In this document: positions 1 to 7,290 of the stretch, piece by piece
How positions within the stretch are numbered: the stretch's first letter is position 1
Layout: every line of letters starts with the position of its first letter
Assembly (NCBI GenBank): GCA_021796835.1
Contig: JAKABO010000003.1
Span: 1 to 64,000 of the forward strand
Length of the DNA stretch: 64,000 nt
Reading direction: 5' to 3'
DNA from: Pseudomonadota bacterium
Lineage (GTDB): Bacteria; Pseudomonadota; Gammaproteobacteria; Burkholderiales; Ferrovaceae
Position numbers and translations under genes: made by a program
Notes under the pieces: model-generated
What the model saw: the letters and a program-made list of their open reading frames with translations, nothing else
Databases searched by the model: none
Told to the model about the DNA's origin: nothing

Positions 1-127
1 GCCCAACTTTGGCTTTGAATTCCGGCGAAAATACCTGGCGCTTCTTCCTATCACCCATCCCAATTACTCCATATCAATGGGTCAGATCATAACTTAAATC
101 ACTGTCCAAAAATTGGGGACCACTTTA
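1..127 (-). mobile_element. IS3-family insertion sequence, left end and start of orfA (partial)
   Basis: Reading the minus strand from 58, the codons give MGDRKKRQVFSPEFKAKVG, the typical basic N-terminus of an IS3-family OrfA (HTH) transposase protein; the rest lies outside the window. The terminus is placed at 127 because the minus strand there begins TAAAGTGGTCCCC, which resembles the IS2-type end (TAGACTGGCCCC), and because recognisable glxA coding sequence stops exactly there. The family call rests on this short piece and the end sequence, so subgroup assignment is tentative. Confidence 0.7.
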
Positions 128-309
128 GGTACTGTGAGGGTGAAACCGCACGAGGTCGACAGTGGCCCCGCTTCCACCACACATACTCGCAAGTCGAAAC
201 GCGGTACCCCCGCCGCGCTACGGTCTGTTCCGAAGACCTCGCAGGGAATAGAGAGATGGAAAGGGGTGATGCCCTCGAAAGCGATCACGGCGATGGTACG
301 GATGGTCAT
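128..309 (-). pseudogene. GlxA-family (DJ-1/PfpI-AraC) regulator, N-terminal fragment cut by an IS
   Basis: From ATG 309 the first about 57 residues match the N-terminus of GlxA-type AraC regulators: a beta strand TIAVIAFEGITPFHLSIPCE, then the conserved Cys-Gly-Phe segment (TSCGFTLTVP). After VP the reading runs into the IS3-type end and stops at 94, so the rest of the DJ-1-like domain and the whole AraC HTH are absent. GlxA-like genes often stand divergent to a cysteine-hydrolase gene, as here with the gene at 459, so the fragment was probably its regulator. It cannot bind DNA in this form. Confidence 0.75.
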
Positions 310-362
310 GCTGTTTCCAAAACTGAGAATTTGGCCCGATTTTATCGGAGATTGTCTTACAG

Positions 363-384
363 GTCACTGTCAGCCTAGAGTGAC
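363..384. promoter_or_regulatory. Inverted repeat in the glxA/isochorismatase divergent region
   Basis: GTCACT at 363-368 is mirrored by AGTGAC at 379-384 with a 10-base spacer. It lies midway between the divergent start codons at 309 and 459. Position and symmetry suit an operator for the broken GlxA-type regulator. This is inference from symmetry only; no consensus was matched. Confidence 0.35.
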
Positions 385-458
385 TGGATAAATAATATCC
401 CCATGACGCCACAATTCTGTGAGTGCCGTAACGAAGATGGCTCAGAAGGAGAATCTCC

Positions 459-1091
459 ATGCTTGCCCCACGCCGTGCCCTGCTCGTCATTGATGTGCAG
501 AATGAATATGTCACCGGCAACCTGCCTATCGAATTCCCTGATATCCGGCACTCCCTGACCAATATCGGCAGAGCCATGGATGCCGCAACATTCTCGGGCA
601 TACCCATTATCGTCATCCAGAACACTTTGCCCGCTGGGGCGCCTGTTTTTGCCAAAGGGTCTCCTGGCTGGGAACTGCATCCGTCTGTCAGTTCCCGTCC
701 GTACAGCCATTACATCGAGAAGACCCTGCCCAGCGCCTTCGCTGGTACTGATCTGGCCGAGTGGCTGAACAGAAATGTCATCGACACGTTGGTAGTGGTC
801 GGCTATATGACCCACAACTGTGATGACTCAACCATCAAACATGCCTTGCACGCTGGCCTGTCCGTGGAATTTCTCACGGATGCCGCTGGGTCACTACCCT
901 ACGAGAACCGTGCGGGCCGGGCCACTGCCGAGGAAATTCATCGGGTTTTTTCGGTTGTCATGCAGTCGCGTTTTGCTGCTGTGGCGACCACTGATGAATG
1001 GATTACAGCACTGCAAACAGGCGAAGCACTTCCTGGCGATAACATCTATGGATCCAACCAGCGGGCACGCGGTATGAGGGTTGCCTCGTGA
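459..1091 (+). CDS. Isochorismatase-like cysteine hydrolase
   Basis: A 210-residue protein of the isochorismatase-like hydrolase superfamily, probably cytoplasmic. The Asp of the triad sits in ALLVIDVQNEY (residues 8-18), the Lys in EKTLPSAF (about 88-95), and the nucleophile Cys in YMTHNCDDST (about 115-124). Substrate cannot be told: nicotinamidases, N-carbamoylsarcosine amidases and isochorismatases share this core. An AGGAG at 447-451 supports the start at 459. It is divergent from the glxA fragment and is followed by a GNAT gene, so it has probably lost its normal regulator. Confidence 0.85.
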   Translation: MLAPRRALLVIDVQNEYVTGNLPIEFPDIRHSLTNIGRAMDAATFSGIPIIVIQNTLPAGAPVFAKGSPGWELHPSVSSRPYSHYIEKTLPSAFAGTDLAEWLNRNVIDTLVVVGYMTHNCDDSTIKHALHAGLSVEFLTDAAGSLPYENRAGRATAEEIHRVFSVVMQSRFAAVATTDEWITALQTGEALPGDNIYGSNQRARGMRVAS

Positions 1092-1095
1092 ACAG

Positions 1096-1611
1096 ATGCG
1101 GACAAACACGATGATCCAATTGCGTCCCCTCACAGCGGAAGATGCCGCTACCATTGAAAATTGGCCGAAGTATCCGGCTGAGTTCGACGATCTGGATTAC
1201 GCCCTGAGGCAGGACGGGTGGCTTGCAGAATTCCAAGACCGGCCAAACACTTGGCTTTTTTCCGCCGAACAATCGGGAGAATTGGTCGCCTTCACAATTC
1301 TCGCCACCACTAAGGTGGGAGAAGCTGAATTTCGGATTGCTTTACGCCCAGATAAAACCGGTCAAGGACTGGGCCGGATCATTACTTTGCAAACCTTGGA
1401 AAAAGGCTTTGGTGAAATCGGTCTGACACGCATCCATCTCATCGTGCGTAAAAATAATCCACGGGCCATCCAGTTGTATCATCGTCTGGGATTCACTCTG
1501 CGGGGAGAGTGTCACAAGGATGTCAATCAGAAGCCAGCGCATTTTCTGATCATGGATCTCCAGCAAGACGATTATCTGGCATCAAGGACCATTGCCAAAA
1601 CCAGACGATAA
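1096..1611 (+). CDS. GNAT family N-acetyltransferase
   Basis: A protein of about 171 residues with the GNAT fold: the acetyl-CoA P-loop region is GQGLGRIITLQTLE and the late motif is NNPRAIQLYHRLGF, a standard RimI-like signature. The acceptor substrate is unknown. The start is uncertain: ATG 1096 is 5 bases after the upstream stop, ATG 1111 begins the conserved IQLRPL strand, and an in-frame TTG lies at 1081. It is probably translated together with the upstream hydrolase gene. No signal peptide or membrane segment is seen. Confidence 0.85.
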   Translation: MRTNTMIQLRPLTAEDAATIENWPKYPAEFDDLDYALRQDGWLAEFQDRPNTWLFSAEQSGELVAFTILATTKVGEAEFRIALRPDKTGQGLGRIITLQTLEKGFGEIGLTRIHLIVRKNNPRAIQLYHRLGFTLRGECHKDVNQKPAHFLIMDLQQDDYLASRTIAKTRR

Positions 1612-1647
1612 ACGGCAAGGTTCAGAAACTTTCTCCCAACCGGGCAT

Positions 1648-2439
1648 TCAAATCATTATAACGCCACTCATGACGGTCACTGCCTGACCGGTCAGCAATA
1701 CCCGATCGGATTTGACTTCGCACCCTATTGAACCGCCACGCTTCGAAACCTGTCTGGCATTCAGGACAGTTCTGCCCAACCTCCGAGCCCAGTAAGGCGC
1801 AAGTTCACAATGGGCGGAGCCACAGACGGGATCTTCGGAAACCCCCAACTTGGGCGCAAAAAAACGGCTGACAAAATCCACTGTTTTCCCTGGGGCAGTG
1901 ATGATGACACCCCGCAGATCCAGTTGAGCCAATAATTCCTGGCGGGGCTGAAGTGCGAGAACCGTCTCCTCATCCTCGAAAACAGCCAGATAATCATCGG
2001 CGCACCATACTTCCACTGGTGAGACCCCCAAACCTTCCGCCAACCGTTCGGGACAGTCGCACTGCCTGGGCGGCAAGGCAGGAAAATCCATTTCCAGGCC
2101 CTGCTCTTTTCTTTGAACCGTTAATTTTCCGCTGAGCGTGTCAAAAACCAGCAATGGTCCGGTATGACCAAGATGTTCAAAAATTACATGAGCCGTGGCC
2201 AGGGTGGCATGGCCACAAAGAGCGACTTCCTTGAGCGGAGTAAACCAGCGCAGTTCGAAGCCTTCTTCGGAAGAGACAAAGAACGCGGTTTCCGAAAGGT
2301 TGTTTTCCGCTGCGATCGCCTGGAGCAGGCCATCATCCAACCAATGTTCCAGGGGACAAACAGCAGCGGGATTCCCTTCGAAAGGTCGGGTGGCAAAGGC
2401 ATCTATCTGAAAAATGTCGAGGTTCATGTTGAGGTTCAT
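1648..2439 (-). CDS. PhzF family isomerase/epimerase-like protein
   Basis: A PhzF-fold protein of about 264 residues. Family hallmarks are the start FQIDAFATRPFEGNPAAVC, the catalytic-Glu region NLSETAFF, LCGHATLA, and the C-terminal GVSEDPVCGSAH with the second half-site loop. Characterised members isomerise dihydroanthranilate-type substrates; most homologues, including this one, have no known substrate. Two in-frame ATGs (2439 and 2427) arise from a 12-base tandem duplication at the 5' end; either could be used. The gene follows PaiB by 19 bases and is probably co-transcribed with it. Confidence 0.88.
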   Translation of the reverse strand: MNLNMNLDIFQIDAFATRPFEGNPAAVCPLEHWLDDGLLQAIAAENNLSETAFFVSSEEGFELRWFTPLKEVALCGHATLATAHVIFEHLGHTGPLLVFDTLSGKLTVQRKEQGLEMDFPALPPRQCDCPERLAEGLGVSPVEVWCADDYLAVFEDEETVLALQPRQELLAQLDLRGVIITAPGKTVDFVSRFFAPKLGVSEDPVCGSAHCELAPYWARRLGRTVLNARQVSKRGGSIGCEVKSDRVLLTGQAVTVMSGVIMI

Positions 2440-2458
2440 GTTGTAGTCCAAAGCATGA

Positions 2459-3097
2459 TCATTTCCCGAAGTACTTTTCCATGGATTCTGCCAGTTCCAG
2501 TGCCTGATGGGTTCCTTGAGCACGCAGCCCCTGAATCACGCCGTCCCGATTCTGTTCCGGTTGATTCTGACTGATTTTCCATTTTCCGATCAAACGGGTA
2601 ATGGTGAGTTCGATGCCCACGATGGAACCCACCAGTCGTTCGATAAAGTCCTGGGGAGCGTCCGCAACCGACCAGGGTGAATCGAAGGCCGATTCCTGTT
2701 GTGCAGTGAGAGAACTGCTCTGTTCCCGGACCCATGCCGCGTCATCGATCACGCGCAGTTGTCCATAAGCATGGACAACTGCGTAATTCCAGGTGGGAAC
2801 CCCCTTGCCATGCTCCCTTGCGGTGGGATACCAGGAGGGTGAAACATACCCACCCGGGCCGTGGAATATGACCAGGGATTCAAATTCCGGATTGAAACTT
2901 TTCCACGTCGGATTGGCGCGAGCCACATGGCCTTGCAAGGTACCAAAGGGAGTTGGTTCAGGCGTGAGATGGAAGGGGATGTGATTGGCCTCCATCCCGG
3001 AAGCCGAGAGCGTCACCAGAGTTCCCAAGGAGTAGGTACGGATCAGTTGATGCAAAACTTCGACGCGGGATTCTTCGAATTGGGGTGGGATATACAC
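2459..3097 (-). CDS. PaiB-like FMN-binding protein (putative transcriptional regulator family)
   Basis: A 212-residue protein of the PaiB_2/FMN-binding split-barrel family. Seen features: MYIPPQFEE start, HIPFHL, GHVARANPTW, PGGYVSPSWYP, and VPTWNYAVVHAYG, all characteristic of the family. Bacillus PaiB is described as a regulator with polyamine acetyltransferase PaiA, but most homologues are of unknown role and may bind flavin. The start is a GTG at 3097 preceded by GAGGAAA at a proper distance. It heads a two-gene unit with phzF. Confidence 0.85.
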   Translation of the reverse strand: MYIPPQFEESRVEVLHQLIRTYSLGTLVTLSASGMEANHIPFHLTPEPTPFGTLQGHVARANPTWKSFNPEFESLVIFHGPGGYVSPSWYPTAREHGKGVPTWNYAVVHAYGQLRVIDDAAWVREQSSSLTAQQESAFDSPWSVADAPQDFIERLVGSIVGIELTITRLIGKWKISQNQPEQNRDGVIQGLRAQGTHQALELAESMEKYFGK

Positions 3098-3125
3098 GAT
3101 ATTTCCTCGCTAGGTTCAACCGCGA

Positions 3126-3593
3126 CTATAACCCCAACTCGCTCAATCCAGGGTGATCCTCAGGGCGACGCCCCAAAGGCCAGAAGAATTTCCTGTCATT
3201 GGCCTGGATGGGCAGATCGTTAATGCTGGCCAAGCGGCGCACCATGAACCCTTGCTCATTGAATTCCCAGTTTTCGTTGCCATAGGAACGGAACCAATGA
3301 CCCGAGTCATCATGCCACTCGTAAGCAAAACGCACAGCCAGACGATTCCCGGAAAAGGCCCAGAGTTCCTTGATCAGGCGATAGTCCAATTCCCGAGACC
3401 ATTTTCGTGTCAGAAACTCGCGCACCTGATCCCGCCCGACCGGAAACTCTGCCCGGTTTCGCCATTGCGTATCTTCGGTATACACCAGCGCAACCCGTTC
3501 AGGATCACGACTATTCCAGGCATCCTCCGCCAGACGAACTTTTTGTCTGGCAGACTCTTCCGAGAAGGGAGGAAGGGGTGGTTTTATTTCCAT
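3126..3593 (-). CDS. NTF2-like / SnoaL-like protein, DUF1348 family
   Basis: A protein of about 155 residues with the DUF1348 pattern: [51 protein letters not shown] and GNENWEF. The NTF2-like cone fold usually binds a small molecule; no reaction is established for this family. ATG 3593 is preferred over an upstream in-frame ATG at 3653 because GGAG lies 7 bases upstream and the family begins near this point. It lies just upstream of paiB on the same strand and may share a transcript. Confidence 0.8.
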   Translation of the reverse strand: MEIKPPLPPFSEESARQKVRLAEDAWNSRDPERVALVYTEDTQWRNRAEFPVGRDQVREFLTRKWSRELDYRLIKELWAFSGNRLAVRFAYEWHDDSGHWFRSYGNENWEFNEQGFMVRRLASINDLPIQANDRKFFWPLGRRPEDHPGLSELGL

Positions 3594-3624
3594 CAGAGGG
3601 CTCCTATTTGACACGGTATGTTCT

Positions 3625-4507
3625 TTAATACTGATGCACCGAAGCGGAGTCATCGCTGTAATGTCGGAATTGGTTACCCAAAGGAGACATCCCCATTGGT
3701 GGATGGTCTATCGACGGTCGAACGGTCGTTCCGTGGGTTTTTGTTGCATGCACTACTGGACCATCGAAAGTTAATGAGTCGTCCAGGTTCGCCAGCAATA
3801 TCTCGGTCAACCGCCTGACTGGGGGAGACGGTTTGGATTCAGCCCAGTGCAACATCAAGCCGATCTTTGGCAGTGGGGGCAGGCCATCAAGCTCGAGCAG
3901 GTGCGCGGGGAGCCCCACCCGGGTGCGGGGACAGTAATCCCGAGGCCCGCGCCGATGGCGGCCCATATACCACTCAGGCTGGAACTTGTGAAGGCAAGGC
4001 GCCATGGAATGGCGGCATGGTCAAGGGCTTTTGTTGCCGCACTGCGCATAAGGCACGGAGACTCAAAAGCAACCAGGGGCAAAGGTTCACCGTTGACCAC
4101 GCACATCCAATCTGCACTCCCGACCCAGCACATGGGTAAGTCTGCGACGAACTGGCAAAGCGGGCTGCTGCTCCCTGAATCCCAGGCCAGTGCTAGGTCA
4201 AGACGGCCGCTAGTGACGAGTTCCAGCAACTCGGCATTTCGCGCCACACGAGCCTCGACGCGGATACGCGGATGGGCGCGAACGAAACTGCCCAACACCT
4301 CAGTGAGTAAATTCTCGCCGAAGTCCTCCTGTAGGCCGAGTCGCACCCAGCCTTCGAGTTCGGCACCCCGCACGGCGGTCGCTACCTCATCGTTCAGCGC
4401 AAGTAGTCGCTTGGCGTACCCGAAGAGAATTTCGCCGGTGGGGGTAAGCACCATGCCACGTCCGGACTTGCGCACGATGGGGCTGTCCACCTGGTCTTCG
4501 AGTTTTT
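3625..4507 (-). pseudogene. LysR-family regulator, truncated and frameshifted
   Basis: Homology starts inside the HTH domain at LEDQVDSPIVRKSGRGM (about 4505) with the first 45 or so residues replaced by IS110 sequence. The effector-binding domain follows (LTPTGEILFGYAKRLL, then GEPLPLVAF). Near 3925 the frame shifts in a C/G-run: the continuation GLPAHLLELDGLPPLPKIGL is read in another frame to about 3784 and then runs on to a stop at 3625, past the usual LysR end. It lacks DNA-binding ability and is a pseudogene on two counts. Confidence 0.85.
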
Positions 4508-5140
4508 AACGTGAAAGAACTCATACTCTGGGCGTGACGAATCTTGGCCATTGAAAGCCATGGAAATTGGAAACACTACGGATCAGGCCGGTTTCGGAAT
4601 GAAGCCGAAACTAATCAGTTTTTTGATCCAGCGAGCGGCATTGCGTTGAACGGAAAGCGCTTCATAGTCGGTGGCGGAATCCCGGTAATATTCGCCACGG
4701 TCGAGCATGAAGAAGATGGTGCGTAATAGTTTATGAGCCAGGGCGATGATGGATCGTTTGTGCCCACGGCGAACGATCAAGGCTTCGAATTTTGACTTAA
4801 ATACCGACTTGGTACGGCTGGCGGCCCGGAACGTTCTTGACGTGTCGTGCATTGACGACCTTTGCACGAATTCCGGCAGCCTCCAGCGCGGCATATGGAC
4901 TCTTCCAGTAGATGCCTGTGCTTTCCATGACGACTTCATCGGGGGCAAACGATGCGCACCACCTGGCCAGTTCACGCCGATCCCGCTTGAACGCACCAAA
5001 TTGACGTTGCTCAACACGCACCGTTCCGTCAGGTTCTTCGATAATTGCGCAGGCCGTGATCTGCGCCTGATGAACATCGAGACCGATAACGCGTTTCAAA
5101 ATTGCCACCAATAGTTCCATTCCATACTCCTTTTGAATTA
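4508..5140 (-). mobile_element. IS110-family element, internally deleted
   Basis: On the minus strand 5120-4826 encodes the N-terminal DEDD part of an IS110 transposase: VIGLDVHQAQITACAI, then MESTGIYWKS and VNARHVKNVPGR. From about 4815 down to 4583, in a different frame, comes the extreme C-terminus: ALIVRRGHKRSIIALAHKLL and DRGEYYRDSATDYE. The central part, including the Ser-containing Tnp_20 domain, is missing. Only about 180 of roughly 340 codons remain, so the element is dead by itself. Outer boundaries are approximate; the left one is set by the end of LysR homology. Confidence 0.8.
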
Positions 5141-5422
5141 CACTTGGAAACGGAAGGTGGCAGGTGCCGAACTGAAATTGTCTGAAGGCGATAAGTCGCC
5201 AACGGCCTGTTTAACGTGCACTCTCTATAGGAAGCAATCCGGGGTACGAGTCAGTTCGGCGGGGTCACGTTAGGTTGCAGGGACAAGCCACCAAAAAATT
5301 GCGCGACCTCAACCTGCCTCTTCCAGCCTGTAGTTTCTTTCATCATCAGGGATGGCGGCAACTGCAATGCCCGTTAGGCGTGGGTGTATCAGACCAGCCA
5401 GGTGTTACATCCGTTTCGGATA
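5141..5422. other. Non-coding stretch between the IS110 remnant and the antitoxin promoter
   Basis: No gene is supported here. The first part lies just upstream of the IS110 transposase start, where IS110 elements carry a non-coding end that can encode the guide (bridge/seeker) RNA; I see no structure I can assign with confidence. The missing 5' part of the LysR gene was looked for here and not found, so the flank has been rearranged or deleted. Confidence 0.4.
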
Positions 5423-5452
5423 TTGCGATTATTCGTTTATTTCGGTTATACT
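5423..5452 (+). promoter_or_regulatory. Likely sigma-70 promoter of the antitoxin-toxin pair
   Basis: TTGCGA at 5423-5428 and TTATAC at 5446-5451 are spaced by 17 bases (TATACT at 5447-5452 with 18). The antitoxin start is at 5492, leaving about a 30-base leader with GAGG at 5483-5486. Confidence 0.5.
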
Positions 5453-5491
5453 TCGTCCCATGATGCTGATTCAAACTTCCATGAGGTTGCT

Positions 5492-5956
5492 ATGACCACA
5501 CTCTCACCCACGCATTCGTTGCCGACGGCCGAAGAAGTTGCCCTTGCTCGTGAGAGTGGCCGGGCACTATCTGCCCACCTTCAGATCCGTGCGGAAACCC
5601 AGCAGATCGAGATCTTCGATGACAAAGGTGCTTCTCATCTGGTTCGCGTCCCAGTATCAGCGCTGCGGCTGCTCGTGAACGTCTTGACCGAAATCGGTGA
5701 GGGCAACGCGGTCAATATCATTCCGATCCACGCCGAACTGACCACTCAGGATGCAGCGGATGTGCTCAACGTGTCGCGGCCGTTCCTCGTGCAGTTGCTG
5801 GAGCGCGGCGAGATCCCATACCACAAGATCGGCACGCATCGGCGCGTCCGCTACCAGGACGTAATTGCGTACAAAAAGCGCATCGATGCTGAGCGCAGCA
5901 GAGCCCTCGATGCCCTGGCCGAACAAGCCCAGGCGCTCAAGATGGGGTACGAATGA
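5492..5956 (+). CDS. Antitoxin with excisionase-type HTH, partner of a PIN toxin
   Basis: About 154 residues. The first half is an antitoxin-type domain with LSAHLQIRAETQQIEIFDD; the second carries a DNA-binding HTH of the excisionase/MerR type: LTTQDAADVLNVSRPFLVQL, then IPYHKIGTHRRVRYQDVIAY. The pairing of this HTH with a PIN nuclease is a known VapBC-like arrangement. ATG 5492 is chosen because GAGG precedes it; the in-frame extension upstream overlaps the promoter. Its stop TGA abuts the toxin ATG at 5957, so the two are translationally coupled. Confidence 0.82.
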   Translation: MTTLSPTHSLPTAEEVALARESGRALSAHLQIRAETQQIEIFDDKGASHLVRVPVSALRLLVNVLTEIGEGNAVNIIPIHAELTTQDAADVLNVSRPFLVQLLERGEIPYHKIGTHRRVRYQDVIAYKKRIDAERSRALDALAEQAQALKMGYE

Positions 5957-6528
5957 ATGAGTTCGAACTTTACTGTCATCTACGACGCGTGCGTGCTCTA
6001 CCCGGCACCGTTGCGCGACTTCCTGATGCGCTTGGCACTGACCGACCTGTACCGGGCGCGCTGGACGAACATGATTCACGATGAGTGGACGCGTAACGTT
6101 CTGAAACAGCGGCCAGACCTGAAGGTCGAAGATCTGGAGCGCACACGTTCTCTGATGAACTCCCATGTGCGGGATAGCCTCGTCACTGGCTTCGAGCACC
6201 TGATCACATCCGTCGAACTGCCGGACGCTGACGACCGTCATGTGGTTGCCGCCGCTTTCACGGCGGCGCCAGCCTGATCGTGACTTTCAACCTGCAGGAC
6301 TTCCCGCCCGAGCGGCTCAAGCCCTACAACCTGGCCGCACAGCATCCAGACGATTTCATCTTCGATCTACTGGATCTGCACGCAGCCCAAGCGTGCGAGG
6401 CGGCGGCCAACCATCGCAGGTCTCTGAAGAAACCACCCAAGACGGCCGACGAGTACCTCGACACCCTGCTCAAACAGGGACTCACGCAGACCGTTGGCCA
6501 GTTGCGAGAATGGAAGGTAGCAATCTGA
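5957..6528 (+). pseudogene. PIN-domain toxin, frameshifted
   Basis: The first frame reads FTVIYDACVLYPAPLRDFL, with the first acidic residue of a PIN ribonuclease site, to ELPDADDRHVVAAAF and then stops at 6277. The family continues with GGASLIVTFNLQDFP, which is present in the next frame (about 6262 onwards) and runs to 6528. A single-base loss near 6256 in a GC-rich stretch explains this. As read, the C-terminal acidic and structural parts are cut off and the toxin should be inactive, while the antitoxin is intact. A sequencing error is the alternative. Confidence 0.85.
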
Positions 6529-6745
6529 AGGGCTTCGGTTCAATTCACACATGGGAATAGAACTGGCAAATGTTTTCAGGCACATGGCTAATTCCAATGG
6601 CAGCCGAAAGTGCTACCACAGCCTGCAACAGTGACTGGATTTGTACCTTTCCGCACCACCTTGCACAGAACCTAACCGGTTGAGTTGCAGTGGTTTGCAG
6701 CGGGTTGCGACCCCTCCACCAATTTATATTGGTAAGTATGTCAGG

Positions 6746-7216
6746 TCAAGCAAGCGGAAAATGTTTGGCCTCAATGGGAATAAACCACTTTGGTTTGATT
6801 CGCCAAAAATCGGTACGCGTGTTCGTTTTTAGTGATGTCTTCGAGTCAAGAACCATCGGGCCGTTCTGGCTTCGCCAGAAAACAGCCCAATGCCAAAAGG
6901 GTCGCCCCTTTTCCAAGTGCCACTTGAGAGATAGTAACGCCAAATTTGGCAATGTTTCCCAAGATGAAAAGGGGAATTCACCCTCACCGGCAGAAATACC
7001 CAAATGCCCGAGAAGACCGCGCACATGCCGAGTATCTGACCAAAGACTGCTATCGTCGGCGAAGATGCCCAGGCTATTCGCAACGGATTTGGCCTCCTGG
7101 TATGAGAGTCCAGCAAGCGCGGCCACACTTGCGATGCCGCAACCCGTGATTTCTTCCTGGACAACAGGCTTCATAAGCACCAGATATTGGAATTGGAAAA
7201 AGCATTCATAGGGCAA
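6746..7216 (-). CDS. C39-like cysteine peptidase, orphan
   Basis: A 142-156 residue protein with the papain-like C39 pattern: oxyanion Gln and nucleophile Cys in VQEEITGCGIASVAALAG, followed by LSYQEAKSVANSLGI, and a later His/Asp pair in WHWAVFW and MVLDSKTS. C39 domains usually cut double-glycine leader peptides, but this one stands alone without a transporter or peptide gene, and its substrate is unknown. ATG 7174 (MKPVVQEE) is an alternative start nearer the domain. The flanks are accessory DNA, so it may be a cargo gene. Confidence 0.65.
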   Translation of the reverse strand: MPYECFFQFQYLVLMKPVVQEEITGCGIASVAALAGLSYQEAKSVANSLGIFADDSSLWSDTRHVRGLLGHLGISAGEGEFPFSSWETLPNLALLSLKWHLEKGRPFWHWAVFWRSQNGPMVLDSKTSLKTNTRTDFWRIKPKWFIPIEAKHFPLA

Positions 7217-7290
7217 CTTTCAGTTTGCGACCACCAGTAATGGAAAAACCCTCTCGTTCATAAAACCCAACACCCGTATGGAATCTGCCA

